Below are positions 18,472 to 25,836 of a stretch of DNA of 64,000 bases, one piece after another. Below the pieces are notes generated by a model, which was not told where the DNA came from, ran no database searches, and saw nothing but the letters and a program-made list of their open reading frames with translations. How positions within the stretch are numbered: position 1 is the first letter of the stretch; each line of letters begins with the position of its first letter. Origin of the DNA: Bacillus sp. HNG (GTDB lineage: Bacteria; Bacillota; Bacilli; Bacillales; Bacillaceae_L); NCBI RefSeq assembly GCF_003400205.1, contig NZ_QUQV01000002.1:310001-374000 (forward strand), read 5' to 3'. Made by a program: the position numbers and the translations under genes.

Positions 18472-18527
18472 TTTCACTCACTTTTTATCTACTTTTTTCC
18501 TATTGTAGTATATATTAGAAAAAACCA

Positions 18528-19490
18528 CTACTTTCTTGCTGTCATTTCATTAAGTTGAACGATTCCTTCTTCAAGTTTATCATCGACAACTTTGGCGTCC
18601 GTAATATGTTGGGTAATTAAATCGTTGGCATTATCAAACAACTCTTTTGTTGTTGAAATTTCTTGCATAACATCCTGTGAATATACCTTTTGTTCCTCAA
18701 TCGTATCTAAAACAGAATGTACCTCTTTTTGGACAGTCTGAATGACAGACATAATATAATTAAATTTTTCAGTTGTATAAATGCTTGCATCAACCCCTGA
18801 ATGTACAAGGCTTGTACTATTCGTTGTTGATAGTAAGGTTTCGTCAATTTCTTTTTGGATTGCTTTTGTAAGGGCACTAATATGCTCAGTACTTGAAGCG
18901 GTACTCTCTGCAAGCTTTCTTACCTCAGCCGCAACGACTGAAAATCCTTTTCCTTGCTCTCCCGCTCTTGCCGCTTCAATTGATGCATTCAATGCTAATA
19001 AATTCGTTTGGTCAGCAATCTCCTTAATGACTTGTACGATATTTTCAATTTCCTTTGATCGATTATTTAAATGGTTCATTTTTTCAGATGTATCACTTAA
19101 TTGGGAACCAAGTTCTTTCATAATAGATTCCACTTCTAATACTTGTTTTTTTCCTTCACTTGATTTTGCAACCATGTCTTCAGCAGCTAAAAGTAATGTT
19201 TGTCCATTTTCATATAATTTAGCAGAGTTATGATAGGATAATAGACTAAGCTCATCAACTCGGTCGAATTTAGACTTAATGTTGCCAACCAACTCTCCTA
19301 GAACATGATGCTGACCATTTACATGCTCGTGCTGTTCGATTGTTGCTACTAGCTCTTCGTAAAAATTTTTAAAAAACAAGGATGTATTTTCTTTCTGTTG
19401 TTCTGTTTCCTCTATTAATACTTTCATATCCTGTTTAAGTTGTTTGTTTTCTTTCTCAAGCCCTACAATATATTGTTTACGAATAAACAT
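18528..19490 (-). CDS. Soluble methyl-accepting chemotaxis-type signalling protein
   Basis: This protein of about 320 residues has no membrane segment. A coiled N-terminus with a His-rich stretch ([17 protein letters not shown]) is followed by a classical MCP signalling domain. The hairpin tip lies in [39 protein letters not shown] prefer the ATG at 19490, with TTAGGAG 11 nt upstream, to one 39 bp earlier with poorer spacing. It lies between the Moco operon and the divergent ric gene, with an FNR-like palindrome 70-85 bp upstream. This suggests chemotaxis linked to oxygen, NO or nitrate. The ligand is unknown. Confidence 0.85.
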   Translation of the reverse strand: MFIRKQYIVGLEKENKQLKQDMKVLIEETEQQKENTSLFFKNFYEELVATIEQHEHVNGQHHVLGELVGNIKSKFDRVDELSLLSYHNSAKLYENGQTLLLAAEDMVAKSSEGKKQVLEVESIMKELGSQLSDTSEKMNHLNNRSKEIENIVQVIKEIADQTNLLALNASIEAARAGEQGKGFSVVAAEVRKLAESTASSTEHISALTKAIQKEIDETLLSTTNSTSLVHSGVDASIYTTEKFNYIMSVIQTVQKEVHSVLDTIEEQKVYSQDVMQEISTTKELFDNANDLITQHITDAKVVDDKLEEGIVQLNEMTARK

Positions 19491-19558
19491 CGTTATGACA
19501 TCTCCTAAGTAGCAATCTCTATTTGGCATTATCGTACCAAACTTACTCCCTTTTAACC

Positions 19559-19574
19559 TGTGATGCTCATCACA
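19559..19574. promoter_or_regulatory. FNR-like box 1 (MCP/ric intergenic)
   Basis: Perfect palindrome-type TGTGATGCTCATCACA (TGTGA-N6-TCACA). A TACGAT hexamer on the minus strand at 19531-19536 is near the class II distance for the chemoreceptor gene. Confidence 0.65.
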
Positions 19575-19606
19575 TTTATCATCATTGATGACGTTTTCTA
19601 CATATG

Positions 19607-19622
19607 TGTGATACGTATCACC
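19607..19622 (+). promoter_or_regulatory. FNR-like box 2, ric promoter
   Basis: TGTGATACGTATCACC. With a centre at -41.5 the -10 should lie at 19644-19649, and TATTCT is there, upstream of the ric ATG at 19681. Confidence 0.7.
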
Positions 19623-19680
19623 TCATTCTTCCTTTTTAACAGCTATTCTATAAGTAGTTTACAAAATAGGAGGTAAGATC

Positions 19681-20388
19681 ATGGAACAAACTTTTACAGA
19701 ACAACATATCATTGGAGAAATTGTAACTGAGTTTCCGAAGGCTGGAGACCTATTCAAAAAACTTCGAATAGATTTTTGCTGTGGTGGTAACAGACCACTT
19801 ATAGATGCCATAGAAGAAAGAAACCTTTCAATAGATGAGGTTTTGTCAAAATTAAATACTCTTTATCAAGAAATGAAAGAATTAAATGAAAAAACAGTGG
19901 ATTGGAAGGCTGCAAGCTTTTCTGAATTAATTGACCATATCGTAAATAAACATCACCGCTATTTAAATGAAGAGCTTCCGCAGCTTAGCCCATATGTAAC
20001 AAAGGTTTTGAGAGTACATGGAGGAAATCATCCACATCTTGCTAAAGTGCATTCACTGTTTAATCAATTAAAGGTCGAGCTTGAACAACATACCATTAAG
20101 GAGGAAGCAGAGTCATTCCCTCTTATTCTCAAATTTGAAAACGAACCAACACCTAAAAATCATGAATTAGTGAAAAAACATGTAGCTGATCTAGAAGGTG
20201 ATCATGACGAGGCTGGAACTATTATTAAAGAAATCCGTGACATTACAAATGACTTCCAACCACCAATTGGTGCATGTGGAACATATCGCCTAGTCTACCA
20301 ACGTCTTGAAGCACTTGAAGCAGACCTATTTCAGCATATACATTTAGAAAACAATATCTTATTTCCAAGAGCAGCTACAGGAAGTTAA
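19681..20388 (+). CDS. ric: Iron-sulfur cluster repair di-iron protein (ScdA/RIC/YtfE)
   Basis: A 235-residue protein that repairs Fe-S clusters damaged by nitric oxide or oxidants. The N-terminal ScdA domain carries DFCCGG (Cys33-Cys34). The C-terminal hemerythrin-like domain supplies iron-binding His/Glu residues in DHIVNKHHRYLNEELP, VHGGNHPHLAKVH, LEQHTIKEE and LFQHIHLENNILFP. AGGAGG precedes the ATG. Two FNR-like sites lie upstream, and the NO reductase operon lies immediately downstream on the other strand. This fits a role in nitrosative stress. Confidence 0.95.
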   Translation: MEQTFTEQHIIGEIVTEFPKAGDLFKKLRIDFCCGGNRPLIDAIEERNLSIDEVLSKLNTLYQEMKELNEKTVDWKAASFSELIDHIVNKHHRYLNEELPQLSPYVTKVLRVHGGNHPHLAKVHSLFNQLKVELEQHTIKEEAESFPLILKFENEPTPKNHELVKKHVADLEGDHDEAGTIIKEIRDITNDFQPPIGACGTYRLVYQRLEALEADLFQHIHLENNILFPRAATGS

Positions 20389-20410
20389 TTAAGAACATAT
20401 AAAGTAGAAC

Positions 20411-20446
20411 AAAGCTTGCCTTCAATTGTGTGGCAAGCTTTTGTTT
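20411..20446 (+). terminator. Terminator after ric
   Basis: AAGCTTGCC / GGCAAGCTT stem with an 11-nt loop and a TTTGTTT tail, 25 bp after the ric stop. Confidence 0.8.
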
Positions 20447-20482
20447 CGGGTTTTAATAATATAAAAACCGTATGTTTCACAT

Positions 20483-21124
20483 TTATTTAAATGTTGGAAC
20501 AGATGATCGTTCCGATGGAGTAGAATTTATATTGAATAATTTACGTTTATCACTTTTAATCTTAACAACTGGTTTTCCAATAAAAACACGCCCAATAAAT
20601 AGAATACAGATTACTAGACCTAAGATTAACAATGCTTTTCCAAGCTGCTGCTGAGCAGACACTAAATAATTATTACAAAGTCTTGCAGGTATCACTAAAT
20701 AAAGCCAACTCATCACAAAAATCTTAGAAATGAGGTTTGCCCAAATAAAGGATTTGCTAATCGGACCAAGCAGATGCCAGCTATAGTACAATAATACCCC
20801 AACAATCAATGAAAGACTTATATATTTTGCAGCTTCCATGTATGGGTCATTCAATGCGGCATCCATAGCTCGAGGCAACATCCAAAATCCACCAATCGAA
20901 AATATCACAATAATCCCCGCAAGCCCATTTTGGTTGAAGTAAAGTAAAAAGCTTCGCCATTTTATAGGAAACCCTTTAGCAAGAAAATAGCCACCCCCTA
21001 CTAATAATGGATATTGAATGAACATAGTTCCTACCATGCTCTCTTCTAGCAATACCCTTACGTATGGGAAAGAAACGAATAGAAGTAAAAGTAGTCCAAT
21101 CAATAAATAACGTAAACGGTCCAT
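20483..21124 (-). CDS. Integral membrane protein, last gene of the NO reductase operon
   Basis: A 213-residue protein with about six hydrophobic helices (for example LLIGLLLLLFVSFPYV, YISLSLIVGVLLYYSWHLLG, ALLILGLVICILFIGRVFIG) and a basic C-terminal tail. A conserved-looking loop FWMLPRAMDAALNDPYMEAAKY lies between helices 3 and 4. It lies 9 bp downstream of the SCO gene with an AGAGGTG site, in the same operon as the CuA-type reductase. This suggests a role in assembly or as an accessory subunit. It may be related to CtaG-type assembly factors, but I could not establish that. Confidence 0.7.
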   Translation of the reverse strand: MDRLRYLLIGLLLLLFVSFPYVRVLLEESMVGTMFIQYPLLVGGGYFLAKGFPIKWRSFLLYFNQNGLAGIIVIFSIGGFWMLPRAMDAALNDPYMEAAKYISLSLIVGVLLYYSWHLLGPISKSFIWANLISKIFVMSWLYLVIPARLCNNYLVSAQQQLGKALLILGLVICILFIGRVFIGKPVVKIKSDKRKLFNINSTPSERSSVPTFK

Positions 21125-21133
21125 ATTTCACCT

Positions 21134-21742
21134 CTAAAATAGAAAAGAATCTAAGTATTCCACCACAGTTTGTGGTGTTTGGTAATCAAAGATATTTGTT
21201 AATTTTCCATCTGGGTTGATAACATAAAATGCTGAATTATGCTCATACCCTCCGTATTCATTCGGAATAACAATTACTTCAAGTGTTTTTAACACATCCT
21301 GTAATTCCTGCCCGTCCTGAATCGTTGCCATTTTCCACTGTTCCCCATCTGCTCCAAAATGGTTTGAATAGGATTTTAAAACCGATGGAGTATCATTCTC
21401 AGGGTCAAAACTTATACTTACCAGAACAACTTCTTTTCCTAGAACCTCTTTAGGAATGTTTTCGTATATTTCAGCAAAGTTCCGTTCCAAAACTGGACAA
21501 ACATCCCCACAACTTGTATACATGAAGGTCAAAAGTGTGTATTTCCCCTCTAATTCCTGTAAGTGGAAAGTCTCTGAATTAGAATCGATTAATGTTGCAG
21601 AAGGGAGCTTTGGCTGCTCCCTTTCTAATTCAATAATTCTTGCTTTCTCTGCTGTAAAAGCTCGAAATCCATCTGTACCTATCCAAAGTAAAGTAATACC
21701 CGCTATAAGTGCAAATAGAATTCCAACACTTTTACGCAACAT
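21134..21742 (-). CDS. SCO1/SenC family copper chaperone
   Basis: A 202-residue thioredoxin-fold protein tethered by an N-terminal helix (VGILFALIAGITLLWIG). The copper site is complete: C78-x3-C82-P (SCGDVCP) plus a His in YEHNSAFYVINPDG. SCO proteins load the CuA centre of subunit II of haem-copper enzymes. Its ATG overlaps the end of the reductase subunit I gene by 11 bp. This supports a dedicated role in maturing the CuA site of the neighbouring subunit II. Confidence 0.92.
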   Translation of the reverse strand: MLRKSVGILFALIAGITLLWIGTDGFRAFTAEKARIIELEREQPKLPSATLIDSNSETFHLQELEGKYTLLTFMYTSCGDVCPVLERNFAEIYENIPKEVLGKEVVLVSISFDPENDTPSVLKSYSNHFGADGEQWKMATIQDGQELQDVLKTLEVIVIPNEYGGYEHNSAFYVINPDGKLTNIFDYQTPQTVVEYLDSFLF

Positions 21743-23219
21743 GGCGTTCTGATCCTACTTTTCCTTGATACTTATAATCTATTGACCTTGAAAAATTCCA
21801 AAACCGAATAACAAATGTCAAGACAGCAAGGACGATAAAGATACCAAAGATTACTCCCATACGGTCATATGGAATCCATTCAGGGAAATGCTCAGCCCAT
21901 CTTCTTGGCGCTCCTACTTTTCCAGAGAAAAGGAACGATCCACATAATCCAATGAAGAACATCGTGTATACCCAAAAACTAATCGTATCTAGCGCAGTTT
22001 CTTTTTCTTTTCCATTCACTTTCGCTAGGTAATACATGAATCCAAATAACATAGCTGTTGCACCTAATCCCATATACATATGGAAATGCCCTGGTACCCA
22101 TTTTGTGTTATGCATCACATGGTTTACAACAATCGTTGCATCGACAATTGCAGGTACGACACCAATAACCCAACCAAACATGGATAAAAACATAAACGAT
22201 GAGGCAATGTCCCACTTAATACCTGAACGATATACAATCATTAACGCACCATAAGCTGTGACAACTAATACTGGTAATCCATTTGCATATGAAAGCACCT
22301 GACCGATAATGATCATCCACTTTGGCATTGCAAAATCCATTAACAAGTGGTGAGAATAAATCGTAATTGTAAATAATGTTGAAAAGTTCCACGCAATTAG
22401 AAATGGACGATTTGCTTTCCATGGACGATTTGTATAGGCTGCTAAAATTTCATAAACCGCAATAACACCCATGTAAATGATCGAGTTTGCAAAGATGTGT
22501 CCAAACGCATATGTTAGATTTTTCGCAAGCATTGGATCAATTGAGATACTTGGAATAAATAGATTTATAAGGTTCATAATTAGTACTGTTGCTCCGGCAA
22601 TTAATGCAGTGGTGTTTACAATTGAAACCATTGTACTAGCTACGACAGCCGCTGGCGGACCATAGCCTTTTTCCTTTCCAAATACAATTGACCAGCCTAA
22701 CCCTCCGCCTAAGCTTCCATATTGTTTAATAATTGCTCTAGCTACATCTAAATTTAGTAATAAAAATCCTACACCGAGTACAAGCATACCGCCCAAATAA
22801 AGTGCTGCTCCCGTAACTGCCCATCCACCAGCAGAGATAGATGGTAGCGGATATAAGAATGTCCAAGCTCCTGCAAAGTCAAACACGAATATTCCTACTA
22901 ACACCATGACGACTCCGATGATAAAGGTGATGAAATTCGTGATTAGAATACTTTTGCTTAATTGTACATATTTACTAAGGAAGTACCACATAACAGCAGC
23001 TGCAGCTAATGCAGCTGCACCAATCATACCTGTTCCATGGACAGTCATGATTTCATAAAAAAATCCTGGGTCTACATCAATCATTTTTCCTTGTGCAAGA
23101 AGCATCAAAACTCCAAATACCATCATTGATAAAATGATTAACCCACCTGCTAATAGATACAGAGCAATCGTTTTGTTTCGGGAGTTATTTGTCGCTCCCA
23201 TTCCAATATTAGTAGACAT
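21732..23219 (-). CDS. Haem-copper family nitric oxide reductase, catalytic subunit I (CuA-NOR type)
   Basis: A 495-residue protein with 12 predicted membrane helices. Haem and metal ligands are present: His61 (VHGTGMIGA), His241, His290-His291 (IYSHHLLMDF) and His378/His380 (WVPGHFHMYMG). In oxidases the helix-VI motif is H-P-E-V-Y with the cross-linked Tyr. Here it is H241-I-F-A-N245, so that Tyr is missing. Together with a CuA subunit, an SCO protein, ric and Fnr sites, this indicates NO reduction rather than oxygen reduction. It belongs with Bacillus CuA/menaquinol-type NORs or the related sNOR/bNOR groups. I cannot fix the subfamily. RBS GGAGGGGG lies before the ATG. Confidence 0.85.
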   Translation of the reverse strand: MSTNIGMGATNNSRNKTIALYLLAGGLIILSMMVFGVLMLLAQGKMIDVDPGFFYEIMTVHGTGMIGAAALAAAAVMWYFLSKYVQLSKSILITNFITFIIGVVMVLVGIFVFDFAGAWTFLYPLPSISAGGWAVTGAALYLGGMLVLGVGFLLLNLDVARAIIKQYGSLGGGLGWSIVFGKEKGYGPPAAVVASTMVSIVNTTALIAGATVLIMNLINLFIPSISIDPMLAKNLTYAFGHIFANSIIYMGVIAVYEILAAYTNRPWKANRPFLIAWNFSTLFTITIYSHHLLMDFAMPKWMIIIGQVLSYANGLPVLVVTAYGALMIVYRSGIKWDIASSFMFLSMFGWVIGVVPAIVDATIVVNHVMHNTKWVPGHFHMYMGLGATAMLFGFMYYLAKVNGKEKETALDTISFWVYTMFFIGLCGSFLFSGKVGAPRRWAEHFPEWIPYDRMGVIFGIFIVLAVLTFVIRFWNFSRSIDYKYQGKVGSERHVA

Positions 23220-23233
23220 TGTTAACCCCCTCC

Positions 23234-23758
23234 TTAATTTGTTACGACAATTTCACCAATCATGAGATGGTGACCAAGTCCACAGTATTCCATACATAAA
23301 ATTTGATACGTACCAGGCTCCGTGAATGTGTAGAAAACAGTGTTTGTATAATCTGGCATTGCCTGGGTTTGTGCTAATAAATTCATGTCTTTGTCGTAGA
23401 TTCCAAAGCCGTGGTTAACATCTGTGCTTGTGATATCAAATTCGATTGGTTCCCCCACTTTGAATTCAGTTTGGCTCATTTTCCAGCCGAATTGAACAGC
23501 TTCCACATCAACAATAACTGGATCTTCTTCCTGTCCATATACTGGTCTTTCAAACGGAAGATCCTGCAGTGTAAAATAAGTTGCAGTTCCAAATACAACA
23601 AGTAAAGCAATGAAATAAATCGTTCTAAAGCGGTACCATTTTTTCTGGATTGAATCATACTCTTTTCGTCTATTTGTTTTTAAGACAACGGTAATAAAAA
23701 TAACGGTAATTAAGGTCATTAAAATAATAGAAAGATACCAAGCTGCTGTTTGGTACAA
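23234..23758 (-). CDS. CuA-containing subunit II of the nitric oxide reductase
   Basis: A 174-residue subunit with two N-terminal membrane helices and a cupredoxin domain. The complete CuA set is visible: His116 (TSTDVNHGFGIY), then C155-x-E157-x-C159, His163 and Met166 in CMEYCGLGHHLM. It passes electrons from a cytochrome c or quinol route to subunit I. The start is TTG at 23758 behind AGGAGGGGG. It is the first gene of the four-gene NOR operon, and an FNR-like site lies about 60-80 bp upstream. Confidence 0.9.
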   Translation of the reverse strand: MYQTAAWYLSIILMTLITVIFITVVLKTNRRKEYDSIQKKWYRFRTIYFIALLVVFGTATYFTLQDLPFERPVYGQEEDPVIVDVEAVQFGWKMSQTEFKVGEPIEFDITSTDVNHGFGIYDKDMNLLAQTQAMPDYTNTVFYTFTEPGTYQILCMEYCGLGHHLMIGEIVVTN

Positions 23759-23819
23759 AAGAACCCCCTCCTAAATTCTCTGTTCAGCATGATTCTCACA
23801 TATTGTTCAACCTTAAATC

Positions 23820-23835
23820 TGTTAAGTTTGTCACA
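23820..23835 (-). promoter_or_regulatory. FNR-like box 3, NO reductase operon
   Basis: TGTTAAGTTTGTCACA has one perfect half (TCACA) and one near-perfect half (TGTTA). The -10 at the -41.5 distance is poor. The nearest candidate, TATGTG, is about 4 bp off. Confidence 0.45.
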
Positions 23836-23851
23836 AAATGGTTGGAAAACG

Positions 23852-23887
23852 AAAAAAGACACATTCTTGTCAAGAATGCATCTTTTC
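23852..23887 (-). terminator. Terminator after modB
   Basis: Stem ATTCTTG / CAAGAAT extended by A-T pairs, minus-strand tail CTTTTTTC. It lies directly after the modB stop and upstream of the NOR promoter. Confidence 0.75.
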
Positions 23888-23893
23888 TTTGTT

Positions 23894-24547
23894 TTATTTT
23901 ATTAAATAGGTTGACGCGAGCATTAGAAAGGAAATAAAGATAGTCGTTAGGACCCATAACCAAGCTAGTTCCATATTCCCACTATCGATTGCAACATAGA
24001 TTGCTGTTGGCAATGTTTGTGTTTTACCTGGTATATTTCCAGCAAACATGAGGGTTGCACCAAATTCACCAAGTGCACGAGTAAAGCTTAAGATCCCACC
24101 CGTGACAATTGCTTTAATTGATAATGGTATGGAAACGTAAAGGAATATCCGAAATTCATCTGCACCGTCTGTCCTAGCAGCATCCTCAATATCTGGGTTT
24201 ACGGATTGAAAGCCTGTTTTCACAGATTGATACATGAGCGGGAACGCCACGACTGTAGAAGCAATAACTGCTGCCCACCAAGTGAACATAATTGGTTGAC
24301 CCGTTACATTTTCAATAAATGTTCCAACAAAACTATTTCTTCCAAATATCACTATTAATAAAAAACCTACTACTGACGGGGGAAGAACAAGCGGCAGCAT
24401 GAATAATGTTTCAAGAATGAGTTTTCCTTTAAATTTCCTACGGGACATCCATTTCCCTGTGACCAAACCAAGCAGTAAGACAATACAGCCCGCGGTAATA
24501 GCAATGGATATTGAAAGTTTAATAGGTGACCAAAATAGCTGTTCCAT
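23894..24547 (-). CDS. modB: Molybdate ABC transporter permease
   Basis: A 217-residue inner-membrane permease with about five helices. The EAA-type cytoplasmic loop is DIEDAARTDGADEFRIFLYVSIPLS, and SFTRALGEFGATLMFAGN is characteristic of ModB. It would work with a ModA binding protein and a ModC ATPase, but neither lies next to it here. Molybdate import fits the Moco genes in the same island. The start ATG at 24547 lacks a strong RBS. Confidence 0.88.
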   Translation of the reverse strand: MEQLFWSPIKLSISIAITAGCIVLLLGLVTGKWMSRRKFKGKLILETLFMLPLVLPPSVVGFLLIVIFGRNSFVGTFIENVTGQPIMFTWWAAVIASTVVAFPLMYQSVKTGFQSVNPDIEDAARTDGADEFRIFLYVSIPLSIKAIVTGGILSFTRALGEFGATLMFAGNIPGKTQTLPTAIYVAIDSGNMELAWLWVLTTIFISFLMLASTYLIK

Positions 24548-24630
24548 GACTTTGACCTCAATTGTTAAAAATTGTTCATAATTGATATATTCCTTATTTT
24601 ACAAGCATTTTGAAGCTTTTTTACACTAAG

Positions 24631-24673
24631 TGTGATTTATTATACACCGCAGTAATAACTAACATTATATTAT
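24631..24673 (+). promoter_or_regulatory. FNR-like box 4 with -10 element, fnr promoter
   Basis: TGTGATTTATTATACA (24631-24646), with one good half (TGTGA) and one weaker half. The -10 predicted by a -41.5 centre is 24668-24673, which reads TATTAT. Transcription would start near 24680, about 320 nt before the fnr start codon. This suggests autoregulation. Confidence 0.55.
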
Positions 24674-24689
24674 TTTATTAAAAGTAATT

Positions 24690-24960
24690 GTTCAAAAGGA
24701 GGATGAAAAGGACCGCGTCGACAAGAGCGCCACATCCTGTGGCATTGTCGACACTAGCACGTCCTGTGCGTCGAAATTTCAAGGCGGTGCAGCTTTGAGT
24801 ACCGGAGCGTATGCAGTTAATACGTGAGGAACGGAAAAGCAAGCCAACGCGCTTCCACAGGATGTGGTGACTTCGACGTTCGACACAGGACGTGTCGGCA
24901 TTTAGTCGAAGTTCCTCTATTCGATGTGTCATTTTCACCGGACTTTTTGAACATCCTCTT
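24690..24960. repeat. Intergenic repeat family B, copy 1 (in fnr leader)
   Basis: A 271-bp element from GTTCAAAAGGAGGATG to CTTTTTGAACATCCTCTT. The ends form an imperfect inverted pair (both contain GAGGATG and TTCAAAA). It folds into nested hairpins: GAGGAAC/GTTCCTC outside, CCACA-gga-TGTGG, ACTTCGAC/GTCGAAGT and GACAC/GTGTC. An extra 5' module has GCCACA-tcc-TGTGGC inside GTCGACA/TGTCGAC. Two other copies lie at 37573 and 54779. It is the longest copy and contains no gene. Confidence 0.85.
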
Positions 24961-24998
24961 AACCAAGTATAGCATTCCTGCTTAGGAAGGTGGTACCT

Positions 24999-25703
24999 AT
25001 GAGTCATTTGACATTACAAAAAGCAAAAATATCAGATGAATTAACAGAGCTTATGAAATCAGCTAATCACGTCATCCAAATAGAAAAAGGAACGTATTTA
25101 TTTCGGGAAGGTATGAAGGCTTCCGAACTTTACCTCATTCTTTCTGGGCGTGTAAGGGTTAGCAAAGGAACATCTGATGGAAGTGAATTATCCCTTCGAG
25201 TTTGTAGCCAAAATGAAATCGTTGGAGAGTTGACATTATTCACCGATCAGCCGAAATATTTATTTGATTGTCTAGTTTTAGAAGATAGCGATATTGCTGT
25301 TATTCAAAAGGATGACTTAGAACGAAAACTTTTTGAAAATACGAATCTTGCATTTGAATTTATGAAATGGATGAGTGATCATTTCCGAAAAACACAAACG
25401 AAGTTTAGAGATCTTGTTTTATTAGGTAAAAAAGGAGCTTTATATTCCACCTTAGTTCGCATGACCAATAGTTATGGTGTTCACAAAGAGAATGGAATCT
25501 TGATAGACTTACACTTAACAAATCAGGAGCTTGCCAATTTTTGCGCTACCACAAGAGAAAGTGTAAACCGCATGCTGCATGAATTGCGTGTTCTAGGGGT
25601 CATTTCTGTCACCAAAGGCTATATTACGATTCACGATCTGGCATTTATTAAAAAGGAAATCCAATGTGAGGATTGTCCAGCAAAGTATTGTAGCATTGAA
25701 TAA
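24999..25703 (+). CDS. fnr: Fnr-type oxygen-sensing Fe-S transcriptional regulator
   Basis: A 234-residue Crp/Fnr regulator with an N-terminal cyclic-nucleotide-type beta barrel (KGTYLFREGMKASELYLILSGR), a dimer helix and a C-terminal winged helix (LTNQELANFCATTRESVNRMLHELRVLGVI). The C-terminus has CEDCPAKYC, a Cys-x2-Cys-x4-Cys set at 223, 226 and 231. Asp138 lies in FRDLVLL. This is the cluster arrangement described for B. subtilis Fnr (three C-terminal Cys plus an Asp), not the N-terminal one of E. coli. I take the ATG at 24999 behind AAGGTGG. A GTG 9 bp earlier overlaps that site. Confidence 0.93.
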   Translation: MSHLTLQKAKISDELTELMKSANHVIQIEKGTYLFREGMKASELYLILSGRVRVSKGTSDGSELSLRVCSQNEIVGELTLFTDQPKYLFDCLVLEDSDIAVIQKDDLERKLFENTNLAFEFMKWMSDHFRKTQTKFRDLVLLGKKGALYSTLVRMTNSYGVHKENGILIDLHLTNQELANFCATTRESVNRMLHELRVLGVISVTKGYITIHDLAFIKKEIQCEDCPAKYCSIE

Positions 25704-25712
25704 AGTCGCTAC

Positions 25713-25745
25713 AAAGACCCATGGGGATCCCATGGGTCTTTTGGG
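25713..25745 (+). terminator. Terminator after fnr
   Basis: AAGACCCATGGG / CCCATGGGTCTT perfect stem with GAT loop, followed by TTGGG. It lies about 10 bp after the fnr stop. Confidence 0.8.
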
Positions 25746-25836
25746 TTCTAGGACAGGTGCTAACCGTCCTCAAATACAAAAGCCAATCACTTTTGAAGGA
25801 TTGACTTTTTTCCGCATGTTCCTATTTACCGAACCT

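Noticed and set aside
18478-18527. Molybdenum-cofactor riboswitch before moeA
   Set aside because: Only about 50 bp separate moeA from the previous gene, too little for the known structure, and no matching stems were seen.
24690-24960. Insertion sequence upstream of fnr
   Set aside because: There is no transposase frame and only imperfect end symmetry, so it is listed as a repeat element.
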